64,000 bases of DNA from Perognathus longimembris pacificus (Eukaryota; Chordata; Mammalia; Rodentia; Heteromyidae): NCBI RefSeq assembly GCF_023159225.1, contig NC_063171.1, positions 40,952,647 to 41,016,646 of the forward strand, given 5' to 3'. Shown in pieces: positions 8,980 to 20,840 of the stretch (its first letter is position 1; each line of letters begins with the position of its first letter). Under the pieces are notes generated by a model. It saw only the letters and a list, made by a program, of their open reading frames with translations. It searched no databases and was not told the origin of the DNA. A program made the position numbers and the translations under genes.

Positions 8980-9235
8980 CAGGGCTGGGAATAAGGCCTA
9001 GCGGTAGAGTACTCGCCTCATATACATGAAGCCCTGGGTTTGATTCCTCAGCACCACATAAATAGAAAAAAAAACCCAGAAGTGGCGCTGTGGCTCAAGG
9101 GGCAGAGTGCTAGCCTTGAGCAAAAAGAAGCCAGGGACAGTGCTCAGGCAAAAGAGGAAGAGGAAGAGGAAGAGGAAGAGGAAGAAGAAGAAGAAGAAGA
9201 AGAAGAAGAAGAAGAAGAAGAAGAAGAAGAAGAAG

Positions 9236-9266
<31 letters not shown>
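8980..9266 (+). mobile_element. IDL-Geo SINE with (GAA)n tail, intron 4
   Basis: The body (8980-9150) stops at 'gtgctcaggca' and runs straight into about 115 bp of GGAAGA and then pure GAA. Confidence 0.9.

Positions 9267-9318
9267 CATCAGAACCCCAGCCTTAGAGTGTTCTCCATGC
9301 ACATGAAAGCCATTCCCT

Positions 9319-9542
9319 TGGTGGGCGCTGGTGGCTCTCGCCTGTAACCCTCGCTACCCAGGAAGCTGAGGATCTGAGGATCAACAGTTCAGAGCCAGCC
9401 CAGGCTGGCTCTCATCTCCAATGAACCAGCAAAAAAAAGGTGGAGATGTGGCTCAAATGGCAGAGCATCAACCTTGAGCAAAAAACTTAAGGGTGTGCAT
9501 GAGGCCCTGAGTTCAAGTGCCAATACGAGCACAAAAAAAAAC
9319..9542 (+). mobile_element. 7SL-Geo SINE close to exon 4
   Basis: 'gtgggcgctggtggctctcgcctgtaaccc'. Less than 70 bp from the exon 4 donor. Confidence 0.85.

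Positions 9543-9607
9543 CAAAGGATGGGGGAGTATTAAGTCAAAAGAGAAATTAACAGCTGCAGAGGGGGAGAGC
9601 TACTTAC

Positions 9608-9786
9608 AGATTTTATAGCCACTGAATGCCTTATTTTCACTCAACCTGCTGCCTACACTGTTGGCGATGCACAGGGTCACTGAATGCAAAATCCTGTTCC
9701 CCTGTGGAATGGCCAACTGGCAGGAGAACTTCCGGGATTCCTGAGAATACTGGCAGGGCTCCTGGAAGAACATCGGGCGGTTGTGG
9608..9786 (-). CDS. IL6R: IL6R coding exon 4: second part of domain D2
   Basis: Completes Phe150 and encodes residues 151-209 plus one base. The most conserved block, FQEPCQYSQESRKFSCQLAI, is nearly identical to human and carries the second D2 disulfide pair. It is followed by VTLCIANSVGSRLSENKAF (human VSMCVASSVGSKFSKTQTF). The acceptor is gttcgcag|CCACAA at 9787 and the donor AAAATCT|gtaagt at 9607. 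The end GYKI differs from human GCGI, so one human cysteine (GCG) is tyrosine here. Confidence 0.97.

Positions 9787-9879
9787 CTGCGAACACAACA
9801 GAAGGTCAGTGCTCTATCACTTTCCCCATTTTGTGTCCCCCCCACCCCCCTACCCCAAGGAAGGAAAGAAGGCCAGGCC

Positions 9880-10078
9880 CAATGGTTAGAAGCTCAGGCT
9901 CTGAAGTCTAATCCCAGGGCTTAAATCTCAGTACCAGACTACACACGCTTTTAGGGTTTCCTTTTTGTTGCCCCCAACACTTAGCTTTTATGACTTCAAG
10001 CAAGTTATTCAACTTTCTGAGTATATGTCTTCTCGTTTGAAAATGGGAATGTGATGAATACCTCTATTAAGGTCACTA
9880..10078 (+). mobile_element. MIR relic, intron 3
   Basis: Spread MIR similarity: 'gttagaagctcaggctctgaagtc' and 'acttcaagcaagttattcaactttctgagtatatgtcttctcgtttgaaaatggg'. Confidence 0.65.

Positions 10079-10083
10079 TACCA

Positions 10084-10262
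10084 GCAGGGAGGCTGAGGTA
10101 GGAGGATTGTGAGTTCAAGGCTACCTTGGGCTACAGAGTGAGACTTTGTCTCAAACAGAAAAAGGTGGAAGAAGACAACAAGGAAGAAGGAGGAGGAGGA
10201 GAAGAAGCAGGAGGAGGAGAAGATGGAGGAGAAGCTGGAAGAGGAGGAGGAGGTGGTGATGA
10084..10262 (+). mobile_element. B1 fragment with (GGA/GAA) tail
   Basis: 'ggaggctgaggtaggaggattgtgagttcaaggc' to 'gtctcaaac', followed by an impure GGA/GAA tract (10165-10262). Confidence 0.75.

Positions 10263-10274
10263 GGGTATAAAAAC

Positions 10275-10474
10275 TCTAGCCCATAGTGGTAGAGTGCTTG
10301 CCTAGCATGCGTGAAGCCCTGGGTTCAATTCCTCAGCACCATATACCATACACAGAAAAAGCTGGAAGTAGTGCTGTGGCTCAAGAGGTAGAGTGCTAGC
10401 CTTGAGCAAAAGAAGCCAGGGACAGTGCCCAGGCCCTGAGTTGAAGCCCAAGGACTGGCAAAAAAAAAAAAAAA
10275..10474 (+). 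mobile_element. IDL-Geo SINE
   Basis: Starts within the left half and ends in 14 As. Confidence 0.9.

Positions 10475-10475
10475 T

Positions 10476-11660
10476 CAACCAAAACCTCTAGCCCACTATT
10501 CCTGTGGGGAATCGGGGGGAGTGAGGGGACAAAGAAACAGGGGTGCTGGAGGAGACAGCTCCGTCTATCACTTCGGCATGAAGTAAGGATGTGGTAAGCT
10601 GAGACTTCATGTCAGGGCCTGCGCTCCAGGAGCCATGGGAGAAGCAGAAATGATTCAGAAGAGCCATGCCCCTGCCTCCCGGCTCTCGATAAAAGACTTG
10701 CCCTCAGAGTAGGAGGTGCCCTGGCACAGCTCTTGTCTGACCAAGCACTGCATGTGAATGGGTTCAAAAGGCCAGGCCGTGACAGGCCTTGTGGCAACTG
10801 AGTCCAGTGACATTTGAGGTGAGTCAGATGCCATCCCACCTGACCTGGAAGCCTGATGCCTTGCTCACTTCCGATGCACGTTGGTATTTGAGTCCACAGC
10901 AGTGCATGCGGGCAGCCATGTGCGTGGGCAGCCACTTGCCCTGGCCCTGGGTCAAGTCACTGTCTCTGCGGTGGGTCTGAGCTCTGGGCCCAGCATGAGT
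11001 CCAAGTCCAACCCTTCCAATGGGAGTTAGCCCTGCCTTCCGGCTCCTATCCCATCTGACCTGAGAAGGCAGGTTGGCATTGGAAGGCAGAGCGCAGTCCT
11101 GTTCTTCTCTCCTCTATCCTACAGCTCCCAGCAGGGATTCTAGCTGGAGGCAGATGCTCAACTTTCTATACTTCATAGGGAAGCAAGGCGACAAGGTGAG
11201 GACGTGACTGTGGACAGGCACCAACCTCCCTGCTTCCCTCAAGGTCCTCTAGATTCCAAAGCAGATCTCACAGCACCTGAGGCTGTGGGCAGGAGGAGGG
11301 CGGGAGCTCCACATCCATTCCTTCCCTCCTGTGTCCCTGTCAACAAGGTCCCCAAGGTGAGCTGGGCAAAGGGTGCAAGTTTCCAGGGCTGCATAAGACA
11401 CACTGGATGAGCTCCGGTCCCAAAGATTGCGTATCTAAACCCAGCCCCACCGGGAGGCGTTCTGATCTTGACTGAGGGCTGTGGGGAGGAGGGGGGAGAT
11501 GTGCTAACAGCTCTGCTGGCAGCTGTGATATTTCACATGGGTGACTAACACTTTTCTGCACAGTGATGCCAGTCCTCCTAGCAAATCTCTGGAGACAGAC
11601 ACAAAAGGAAGCCCATCTGTGTTGAATCAATGCACTGATCTTTAGTTATTTTTATATATA
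10476..11660. other. Single-copy part of intron 3
   Basis: About 1.2 kb of moderately GC-rich unique sequence. Contains no exon with IL6R similarity; open frames are not family-like. Confidence 0.4.

Positions 11661-11679
11661 TGTATATGTATGTATGTAT

Positions 11680-11775
11680 AATCAAGGCTGGCACTCTACC
11701 ACTTGAGCCATACCTCCAGTCTGGTTTTTGGCTGGCTATTTTGGAAATGGAGTCTTATGGGTTTTTCTGCCCCAG
11680..11775 (-). mobile_element. 7SL-Geo SINE fragment
   Basis: Middle part only: 'aaggctggcactctaccacttgagccatacctccag...'. Confidence 0.65.

Positions 11776-12257
11776 TGTGTTTTGTGCTCTCGTGGCTCTG
11801 TTCACATCACTGCTCCTGAGCTTTGGGAAATGGGAATTCTTAAGTAATGCAGGTCTAGTCAAACACAATGCGGTGGTAACTGAAATCACTAAGTGACTGA
11901 GGGTTAGTTTATATAGCACCGAGCCTAAGGATGACTCACCCCCTGGGAAGAATGACACAAGATGCCATCAGGCTACTCAAAATGGCACAATTTCAAATTC
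12001 AAGAACTGCTTGTTTCTAGAATTTTCCACTTCATGTTTTTGGGACCAGATGACTGAGGGTGACTAACACAAGGAAACTGAAGAATATGAAAAAAAAATCT
12101 CTAGCCACTAGAGGATACTGCACTCTGATGGCTGAACTCAGACTTAATTCTAAACATTGCGCACCTGTCATTCTACCGACAAGAGTGGCTGAGATCAGAA
12201 GGATAACACTCCCAGGTTGCCGTTAGCAAAAAGTTCACAAGACCCCCACCCAACAGA

Positions 12258-12347
12258 AAAGGCTGAACATGGTGGCATAAGCCTGTCATCTGTGCTATGG
12301 TAGAAAGGGTAAAGAAGATCATGACAAGCCCAGGCAAAAAATAAGAT

Positions 12348-12411
<64 letters not shown>

Positions 12412-12465
12412 CCTCCCTCTCTCTCTCTCTGTCTCTCTGTCTCTCTCTCCCTCTCTCTCTCTGTG

Positions 12466-12497
<32 letters not shown>

Positions 12498-12498
12498 A
12258..12498 (+). mobile_element. B1 monomer followed by a (CT)n tract
   Basis: B1-like 12258-12351, then about 145 bp of CT with interspersed CCCT and GTCT units (12352-12498). 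Confidence 0.75.

Positions 12499-12530
12499 CA
12501 TACACACACACCAGCAGAAAGGGCTAGAAC

Positions 12531-12768
12531 AGCTGGGTACCAGAGGCTCACTCTTGTAATCCTAGCTACTCAGGGGCTGAGATCTGAGGATCATGGTTTG
12601 AAGCCAGCCCAGGCAGCAAAGTCTATTCAAGTCTCATCTTCAATTAACTACCAAAAAGCTGAATCATTGTTGTGAATCAAGTAGTAAAGTGCTAGCCTGT
12701 AGCAAAAATAAAAGCTAAAGAAAATTACCCAGGCCCTGAGTTCAAGCCCTAGGACCAGTGGGAACACA
12531..12768 (+). mobile_element. 7SL-Geo SINE
   Basis: 'agctgggtaccagaggctcactcttgtaatcc' to 'ttcaagccctaggacc', followed by CA-rich DNA. Confidence 0.85.

Positions 12769-12827
12769 CCACACACGCACTACACATAACACACTCACAC
12801 ACACATGTGCGCGTGCGCACAAACAGA

Positions 12828-12919
12828 AGGCAAGGGCCTGCAGATATGTCTCAAACAGTAGAGCACCTGCCTAGCAAGCTTGAATCCCTGAATTCAAACT
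12901 TCAGTACAAAAAAAAAAAA
12828..12919 (+). mobile_element. ID monomer
   Basis: 'gggcctgcagatatgtctcaaacagtagagcacctgcctagcaagc' with an A12 tail. Confidence 0.75.

Positions 12920-12923
12920 GAAG

Positions 12924-13290
12924 AGCAGGGCACTGGTGGCTCATGCCTGTAATGCTAGCTACTCAGGAGACTGAGATCTGAAGGTCATGGTTCAAAACCA
13001 GCCAGGGCAGAAAAGTCCATGAGATTCTTATCTCCAATTAGCCCCCAGAAAACCAGAAGTGGAGCTGTGGCTCCAGGTGGTAGAACACTAGTCTTGAGCA
13101 AAAAAGCTCAGGGACAGTGCCCAAACCCTGAGTTCAAGCCCCACAACCAACCCCAAAAATTAAGAAGGAAGGAAGGAAGGAAGGAAGGAAGGAAGGAAGG
13201 AAGGAAGGAAGGAAAGAGAGGGGGAGGGGAAGGGAAGAGAGAGGGGAGGGGGAGGAGGAAGGAGAGGGGAAGGGAAGGAAAGGAAAGGAA
12924..13290 (+). mobile_element. 7SL-Geo SINE with (GGAA)n tail
   Basis: Body 12924-13160; tail 13164-13290 changes from pure GGAA to a GGGGA/GGAAA mixture. 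Confidence 0.9.

Positions 13291-13654
13291 ATTATAAACT
13301 TCTCAACTAAGAAGACTTTGGCTTGGGAGTCAAGTCAGGCAAGACTGCCTAACAGTGACTGTGGTCTTCCACCTCCGCTCCACCCTTGGACAATCTCCTC
13401 CCAGGTCTCCAGCTTTGTGCCATCTTCTCCAGGAAGGTCAGGGGCCCAGTGCAGGCATGGCATCTGCCCTCACAGGCCCAGGCCCCAAGTCCTGACCCAG
13501 GACTACTTCCCGTCACCTTTCCTTTCTAACGGAAAAAGCCGGATCTGCTCACAGGGTCGAGACATTGATAAAGGCCTCCCCACATCCAGGGCCATTTCCA
13601 TCTTCTTCTGAGCAAGGGACTTGCTTTAAAAATCAGACTGGATTCCCAGTGAAC

Positions 13655-13780
13655 CACTGACCATCTGGATGACCTTAAACAAATCAGTCACTCTAAACCT
13701 CAGTTTCTCTATCAGGAGGCAACATAAATGGACACTTCCCCATAGATTCCTGGCAGCTAGAATTCTCGATTCCTAATGCC
13655..13780 (+). mobile_element. MIR relic
   Basis: 'gaccttaaacaaatcagtcactctaaacctcagtttctctatc' is the MIR core. 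Confidence 0.75.

Positions 13781-14059
13781 TAGCCCACATTGAGAGCCCA
13801 TTGCCCTTTCTCTCCCCCTTGCTTATCCCAAAGGAATCACTTCCTTTTCTTTTCCCTTCTGTTGGTCCTCGAGTTGACCAGATGGCCTTGCATATGCTAT
13901 TACCCCACCCCAATCGCAGGAATTATTTTCTGCAGATAAAATTTTGGAATCCGTAGCCAGTCAGTTGCACAGGGTTTCTTGAGAGCCCCCACACACTGCT
14001 CTGAGCCTTCAGTCTGGACAGAACTGACACAAACACACAGCTTGGCCTGGGCTACTTAC

Positions 14060-14183
14060 AACTTTTCCACAAACAGTGTAGCCTTGGTGGTTGGAGAAGG
14101 GGCACTGGGAGGACTCCACTCACAAACAACATTGTGGACGAGGGTCTTCCGGAAGCAGAAGAGCTGGGGTCTCGTGGGAGGAA
14060..14183 (-). CDS. IL6R: IL6R coding exon 3: first part of cytokine-receptor domain D2
   Basis: Completes Val109 and encodes residues 110-149 plus two bases. The product reads PPTRPQLFCFRKTLVHNVVC then EWSPPSAPSPTTKATLFVEK. 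Human has [38 protein letters not shown] at this place. The two D2 cysteines (in FCF and VVCEW), which pair in class I cytokine receptors, are kept. The acceptor is cctttcag|TTCC at 14184 and the donor AAGTT|gtaagt at 14059. The serine before the first cysteine (human LSCF) is phenylalanine here. The neighbouring introns are 1.2 kb and 4.3 kb and are full of SINEs. Confidence 0.97.

Positions 14184-14430
14184 CTGAAAGGAAAACACAG
14201 CAGGCTGAGGATGTGCGAGCCCGTCTGCCCTGCACTGCTGCGAAATGGAGGAGACAGGCCTGACCCAGGATGTCGCGGCCAAGCTAAGCCCCCCCAGACC
14301 TGCTGGACGCTGGGACACGACGATATACAAGCCTCCCTGTCTGCTGGCAAGAAGATAGTGAGCATGGGAGGGGAGGTGCCACCTTCAGACCTCTACCTAA
14401 AGGAGAGAGAGAGGACTATCTCAGAGCAAA

Positions 14431-14692
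14431 GGGGAGCCAGGCACTGGTGGCTTGCCGCTAGAATCCTAGCTACTCAGGAGGCTGAGATGTGATGAGGGAG
14501 GTCTGAAGCCAAGCCTGGGCAGGAAAGTCCGTGAGACTCTTCAATTTGCTACCAGAAAAGCTGGAAGTAGAGCTGTGCCTCAAGTGGTAAGAGCACAAAA
14601 GCTCAGGGACAGTGCCCAGGCCCCGAGTTCAAGCTCCAGTACTAGCATGCGCATATATACACCTACACACACACACACACACACACACACAC
14431..14692 (+). mobile_element. 7SL-Geo SINE ending in (CA)n, intron 2
   Basis: Body 14431-14645, with CA repeats at 14665-14692 in place of an A tail. Confidence 0.87.

Positions 14693-14932
14693 CAGAGGAA
14701 ATGTGGGGGTGGGGATGTGGCTGTGTGGCCTTAAACAAGTCCCAGCCTCCTTTCACCTCCCTGACCTCTAAAATGAACTGAGAGTGTTGTAATAATACAG
14801 CTTTCCCTCCCCAGGTGACAGGCAGAATTACATGACAGGCAAGTAAGAAAGTACGTTGGCATAGGGCTTGTGCCTAGGGCATGGAGAAGAAGCTAAAACC
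14901 CAGCTAATTCTACAAGTCAGAGTCACTAATTC

Positions 14933-15034
14933 CAGCTGGGTGCAATAATCCTAGCTACTCAGGAGGCTGAGATTTGAGGATCATGGTTTAAAACCAGCCT
15001 GGGCAAGAAAGTCAAAAAAAAAAAAAAAAAAAAA
14933..15034 (+). mobile_element. 7SL half alone with A tail
   Basis: Left half only, ending '...gggcaagaaagtc' and 20 As. The Geo half is absent. Confidence 0.8.

Positions 15035-15079
15035 GGAAGTGGAGAACTCAGTATGTGCTATATGTATGCTGTGTGTGTG

Positions 15080-15235
15080 AATTTATTTAATCTTTATAAC
15101 ATTAAGATAACATAATAGAATTACCTTCGTTTTTCCAGAGGAATCAAAAGCAGAGAAATTTAGTTCTATGGAAAGGAGCAGGATTCAAACCCAGGCTTCC
15201 TGGGTCCAAGCCAATCTGTCATTAGGTCAATCAGA
15080..15235 (-). mobile_element. MIR relic
   Basis: Reversed MIR: '...ccagaggaatcaaaagcagagaaatttag...caggattcaaacccaggcttcctgggtcc'. 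Confidence 0.6.

Positions 15236-15422
15236 CAGTATCCGTCAGTAGCCCTAGGACCCTACCCAGCAGGAACCTCCTTTAGTACCTCCCTGGCAGA
15301 CATCAGTGTACCTTTTCCCCTAAAATTCTTGGGCCAAAGAAATCACAGGCGTTTAAAGGATCCAACGGGAAATCTTTCTGTCCTGAGAGCCAGGTCCAAG
15401 ATGCTCCATGAACACAACTCAC

Positions 15423-15659
15423 CATCCACCAATAAGCGCACGGTCCCCGCCAGGTGGCCATCCAGGTAGCACGAATAGTTCCCGGTGTCACTGAGCTCCA
15501 CTGATCTCAGAAGCAGCCTCTTGCCCACACCAGCCCACCTTCTGTGTGGTGAGCCATGGAACCTCCAGTCAACAGTGGTATTGTCTGCAAGTTCTTCTAC
15601 TGGGCAGGTCAGGGTGACACTGGCCCCTGGCAGGCTGGTCAACGCATCATCTGACACCT
15423..15659 (-). CDS. IL6R: IL6R coding exon 2: immunoglobulin-like domain D1
   Basis: Encodes residues 30-108 plus one base and begins EVSDDALTSLPGASVTLTC (human EVARGVLTSLPGDSVTLTC). 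The Ig-fold cysteines are present in SVTLTCP and GNYSCYLDG. The conserved stretch RWAGVGKRLLLRSVEL and the ending GTVRLLVD match the family. Two N-glycosylation sequons known from human are kept: DNTT (human N55) and GNYS (human N93). The acceptor is ttttctcag|AGGTG at 15660 and the donor GATG|gtgagt at 15422. D1 is not needed for IL-6 binding in the human protein but helps stability and trafficking. The exon is 237 nt, phase 1 to phase 1, a cassette of exactly 79 codons. Confidence 0.97.

Positions 15660-15804
15660 CTGAGAAAAGAAAACACTCAGTGAGCCACAGCCACCTGAAA
15701 ACAGGACTGTTTCTGACTTAAAGAGACCAAGGAGGCCTCTGTATTATACCCAAGCCCAGATCTCTAGCTATAATCCCATTACCCCTTCTCTTGATGAGAA
15801 AACT

Positions 15805-16150
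15805 CACAGGCACCGTGACTCAAGCCTATAATTCTAGCTTGTTGGGAGGCAGAAATCCAGAGGAGTGCAGTTCCAGACCAGCCCAGGGATAAAAGCTCAT
15901 TAAGACACCATCTCAACCCAAGGCTGGTTCAGTGGCATAAGCTTGTCATTCATTCCAAGCATAATTGGTTAGGCGCAGTGTTGGTACCTATCATCCCAGC
16001 AACTAAGGGAAGCGCAAAGGGGGATCACAGTACAGGCTAAGCCAGACATACCCTATGTCAGAATAAACAGGCATGAAAAGGGGCTGGCAGAGTGATTCAA
16101 GTGGTAAAGAACCTGTTTAGCAAGCATGAGGCCCTGAATTCAAATGCTGC
15805..16150 (+). mobile_element. Three monomers in a row: B1, B1, ID (intron 1)
   Basis: B1-like 15805-15920, second B1-like 15965-16070, ID-like 16080-16150 ('gggctggcagagtgattcaagtggtaaagaacctg'). Confidence 0.65.

Positions 16151-16154
16151 CAAA

Positions 16155-16318
16155 AGAGAAAGGAAGGAAGGAAGGGAGAGAGGGAGAGAGGGAGGGAGGG
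16201 AGGGAGGGAGGGAGGAGGGAGGGAGGGAGGGAGGGAGGGAGGGAAGGAAGGAAGGAAGGAAGGAAGGAAGGAAGGAAGAAGGAAGGAAGGAAGGAAGGAA
16301 GGAAGGAAGGAAGGGAAG
16155..16318. repeat. (GGAA)n/(GGGA)n microsatellite
   Basis: About 160 bp changing from GGGA to GGAA units; it is the tail of the preceding ID monomer. Confidence 0.95.

Positions 16319-16454
16319 AGCTTCTATTTAAGAGCCTGTCACTGTCCATAGAAGGAAGTTCAAGATGTTCCGCACAGCCCAGGGGTGTTCCTCCTGCCCC
16401 TGCTGACCTCAGAGGCCTCCTCTCTTGCCACCCCTTTAAAAGATCCAGCATCCC

Positions 16455-16795
16455 TCTCTCAGGTTCCCCCTTGCCCTTACACTCCTCTTCCCCATGCCAT
16501 TCCCCAAGACAGTGGCTCCTATTTTGGGTCTCAGCCTTGACATCCTTTCTCCAGAGGCCTTCCCTATTCCCTTAGCTGGATCAGACGCCTTCCCCTGCTA
16601 TATCGTCCATCGCATGCTGCTACACAGCTACCATGTCCGAGTCTGTCTTCCCCCCAGGACTCCAAGCACCACAAGAATAGGCACCATGTTTTATCTAATA
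16701 CCTTGAATATTGCCCTGCACATGGTAGGAGCCCACTAAGCAACTGACAAATGCATGAGTGAATGAATGAATGAATGGAGTGAATGAATGCACTGA
16455..16795 (+). mobile_element. L2 3' end
   Basis: Typical L2 3' end: 'gcaccatgttttatctaataccttgaatattgccctgcacatggtaggagcccac...' followed by a (GAAT)n tail at 16757-16790. Confidence 0.8.

Positions 16796-17487
16796 GGAAT
16801 GAATGCCAGTACCCAAGAAGGGCTCCTCGAATACACAAGAAGTCACCGAGTCTTTATGTGTCCATTTTAGAGATGGTCACAGACATGGAAGAATCAGGAG
16901 TGGAGTGCAAGGTCACCAACAGCAGCACAGCTAGCCGGTGAGCCAGGTCTTCTGATTCTCTGCTCCAAGCTCCTTCCAGTACCCAACATCTACAAAGCCT
17001 ATACTAAGGTTAAGATTGGTTTTATCCTAGGGAAAAATAGGGAAAGGAAAGAAAAGAATATTCTTTGTCTCCTGAAGAAAAAAAATAAATATTCCTCATC
17101 CCTACTTGCTACTACTCTAGGGAAAAAAAAAGATTAAAGATTAAAGAAACAAGCATACTGTTTTTGTGGTTACAGATTCACAGAACCTAAGATAAAAATT
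17201 AGCCACACTTCAACCCACACAATGAGGGAAAATCTTCACCAGCTATCCAGTAGATAAAGGATTAATACCCAAAACATACAGACAGCTAAAAATATTAAGC
17301 AATAAAAAAATTAATAAATCAGCAAGTGAGTTAAGCAATTCTCAAAAAAGAAGCATAAATGCCTATTAGATGCATGAATGCCCACCATTCTTAGCCATAA
17401 AGGAAATGCAAATCAAAACTACACTAAGATTTCATGCATTTCACTCCACTCAGAATGGCAATCATCAGGAAACAAGCAACAACAGAA

Positions 17488-17888
17488 TAAATGCCAGGCT
17501 CACATCTATAATCCTAGTTACTCAGGGGGCTGATATCTGAGGGTTACACTTCAAAGCCAGCCTAGTCAGGAAAACCTGTGAGATTCTTATCCCTAGAAAA
17601 AAGTGGGGGACTGGGAATGTGGCTTAGTGGTAGAGTGACTGCCTAGTATACATGAAGCCCTGGGTTCAATTCCTCAGCACCACAAACACAGAAAAAGCTG
17701 AAAGTGGTGCTGTGGCTCAAGTGGCAGAGTGCTAGCCTTGAGCAAAAAGAAGCCAGAGACAGTGCTCAGGCTCTGAGTCTAAGCCCCAGGACTGGACAAA
17801 AAAAAAAAGTGGGAAGTGGAACTGTGGCTCAAGTGGTAGAGCACTAGCTTTGAGCAAAAAAGCTCAAAGACAGAACCCAGAACTGGCA

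Positions 17889-17935
<47 letters not shown>
17488..17935 (+). mobile_element. 7SL-Geo SINE interrupted by an IDL-Geo SINE, (CA)n end
   Basis: Outer 7SL-Geo 17488-17607 and 17803-17886. Inner IDL-Geo about 17608-17802 flanked by aaaaaagtggg. CA repeats 17887-17934 are the outer tail. Confidence 0.85.

Positions 17936-17938
<3 letters not shown>

Positions 17939-18060
17939 TGCTGGTGAACACAGAGGGAAGAGTAGGATAGGAGGATAGGGAACCCTTATATATAAGGGTT
18001 AGTGGGAACATAAATTAATGCAACCCAGAGAAATCAGTATGGAGAACTTCTCAAAAAAAC

Positions 18061-18274
18061 TAAAGCCAGGCTCTGGTGGCTCATGCCTATAATCCTGGCT
18101 ACTCAGGAGGCTAACATCTGCAGATCAACATTCAAATTCAGCACAGACTAATCTGAGACTCCAGTTAACGAGTGAACATCTGTAAGTGGACGTGTAGCTC
18201 AAGTGATAGAGCAGACCCATGAGTGAAAAAGATAACCCGAGAGTGAAAGACCCCAAGTTCAAGTCAGAGTACTA

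Positions 18275-18328
<54 letters not shown>
18061..18328 (+). mobile_element. 7SL-Geo SINE with (CA)n tail, inside L1
   Basis: Body 18061-18275; CA repeats 18276-18328. Confidence 0.88.

Positions 18329-18330
<2 letters not shown>

Positions 18331-18814
18331 CACACAGAGAGCTAAAAACAGATCCACTTCATGACCCCTCTATACTACTTTTGGGAATATATCTGAAGGA
18401 GTCTAAATCAGTATACAAGAAATACACCTTCAAACTCATGTTTATTATAGTTTTTTCTCAGCCAAAGGGTAAAATCAGCCAAGAAATACAAGAAGAGAAG
18501 AAAATATACCATATGTGTAAATATATGTGTATATATATACCATGGGTTATTACTCAGCCACAAAGAAAGAGGAAATTATGTCATTTCCAAGGAGGTAGAT
18601 TGAGCTGAAGATCCTCATGTTAAGGGAGATAGGCCAAACTCAACAAGCCAATTACTGCATGCTCTTGCTATTTGAGGAATTTAGACTTTAAAGACATATA
18701 TACATAGATACATAGAACTTGATGGTTACCATGGCACCTTTGGGAGGGCAAGGAGGGAGGGGGATATGAGGAGAACGATGGCTAGTATATAATATCAAAA
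18801 TACATTATGTTTGG

Positions 18815-19075
18815 CCTGGTGCTGGTGGCTCACGCCTGTAATCCGAGCTACTCAGGAGGCTGAGATCTAAGGATAGAAGTTCAGAGCAAGCCCAGGAAAG
18901 GAGGTCTGTGAGGCTCTTATCTACAATAAACTACTGCCAAAAAAAGCCAGAAGTGGAGCTCTGGCTCAAGCAATAGAGCACCAATCTTTGGTAAAAAAGC
19001 TAAGAGCCAGCACTCAGGCCCCAACTTCAAGACCCAAGACCAAAACACATAAAACACATACACACACACATTAGC
18815..19075 (+). mobile_element. 7SL-Geo SINE
   Basis: Both halves present; short CA-rich end. Confidence 0.88.

Positions 19076-19079
19076 CTAA

Positions 19080-19918
19080 GTTCTTTAGGCCCATCAATAA
19101 AGTTAATACAACTGAGAAAATACGCACACTTCAGTCCTTCAAATGGCACAGGATGTACATATTAGCAAGTAACAGCAATAAATCTGACCAATGATTTCAG
19201 AAAATCCAACAGCTGCCTGAGTGCTCCCCTCACGGTGCTCCTGGGACTGAAGACAAGCATTAAGTGTCTCTCCTTGAGCTAAGTCTTCTTGCTTGGGAGA
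19301 AATGTTTACCTCAGGATGCCTGTCCCTCTTCCCTCTCTATCCCAGAGGAGGGAGGAAGGATCCATAACTCTCAGATGGATGGATTCAATCCAGCATAGCC
19401 TGGCGTCCGCATGTGCGCAGACACCAGCCAGTCCATGAACACAGAGGCATCAGTCCCGGCCCAGTTGCACAAACATCCTTCAAGCTTCCTTTTCTCTCTA
19501 CCACAAGGGGTAAGAGTCCTTGGGCTGGGTACACTCTAGTTGAGGCTAGCAGAAAAGGAACAGATTCAAGGCCAGGGTGGCAGCCATATAGATAATGTCT
19601 CTTTTCCCCAACAGAACCCTGGACTTGAAGGCAAAAAATAAAATAAAATAAAAACAATTGAAGTCATGAAGCAGGCAGAGTTTGGGGACGTTTCTCAGAA
19701 CCACCACCCCCGGCCTCACTTTCCCCCACTGTGGACAAGGGAGGCCCTCCCTCCATCTTATGCGGAAGCCAACATTTGAGGAGGGCCCAGCAGCCTGCAG
19801 TGAGGAGAACCGCAGTGAAGGGTCAGTGCGCCCCTGACTGTACACACATCCCACCGAGGGCAGTAAGGGGAGAGCTTCTGAGCCTGCAGGGCTTCAAGAA
19901 ATCTTCAAAACCCCTAGT
19080..19918. other. Single-copy part of intron 1
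   Basis: No repeat or exon recognised apart from a short A-rich (AAATA) patch near 19640. Confidence 0.4.

Positions 19919-19919
19919 T

Positions 19920-20152
19920 CCAAGCTGGGCATTAGTGGTTGCCACCTGAGTACTTGAGAGGCCAAGAGCTAAAGATCACTATTCAAAGTCGGTCTGGGCA
20001 GCAAAGTCCATGAGATTATTCACTCCAATGAACCAGCAAAAAAAAAAAAACACTAGTGGAGCTGTGGTGCAAGGGGTAGGGTGCCAGCCCGGAGTGAAAA
20101 GGCTAAGAGGGCAGCACCCAAGCCCAGAGTTCAAGCCCTCATACCAGCCCAA
19920..20152 (+). mobile_element. 7SL-Geo SINE
   Basis: Diverged left half ('gctgggcattagtggttgccacctgag'), clear Geo half. Confidence 0.8.

Positions 20153-20599
20153 ATGAACAGACAAGGCGGGTTAGGAACAGCAAGCAAACCCAAAGACACA
20201 AAACCACTTTGCACCCAAGTCCAAGGACCATGGACAGCTCATCGTCTCTTGAACACTTTGCATAGCCAGAGTGATGGGTGGCAGAAGGCTGTGCAGTTAA
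20301 CCACAGACCACAGGTCCCAGGGTGGGCCATCCCCAAACCATCACAAAGCTGCAAAGTTCCGTCCTCCAGTGCAGTTAGAGCCAGGGAAAAGTTGAACCCC
20401 CAACACACTATTCACCTGTTCATGGTGAAGCTAGAGTGAGCAAATCTACTGGGCTTCCAGCCATAGCAGGGGGGAACTGCACAGGCGGGGGCGGGGGGGG
20501 GGGCTGAGAGGGAGGGGGCAGGGCTCAGTGGTAGTTATGCTTTTATTATTTTAGAATGTACTTATTTACTCTTTTTTTCTGTTTTTGTTTTGTTTTGGG

Positions 20600-20791
20600 A
20601 AGGTGTGTGTGTGTGTGTGCTGGTCCTAGGACTTGAACTCAGAGCCTTAGGTGCTGTCCCTGGGCTTCTGCGCTCAAGGCTAGCACTCTACCCACTTGAG
20701 CCACAGCACTACCTCCAGCCTTGGGTGGCTAATTGGAAACAAGTCTCACACAAATATGCAGTTGATGTTATGTGCTGGCATAACATAGCAT

Positions 20792-20840
<49 letters not shown>

Larger units (their letters stand above)
17150..18800 (+). mobile_element. L1 ORF2 3' portion, split by SINEs
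   Basis: Fragments in order: 17205-17485 ('...ccagtagataaaggattaatacccaaaacatac...'), 17940-18060 ('...gggaacataaattaatgcaacccagagaaatcagtatgg...') and 18330-18800 ('...tgggttattactcagccacaaagaaag...'). They are collinear with the L1 ORF2 end; no frame is open. It was broken by two SINEs with CA tails. Confidence 0.85.

Noticed and set aside
9040..9306. Poly-glutamate frame
   Set aside because: IDL-Geo SINE plus GAA tail.
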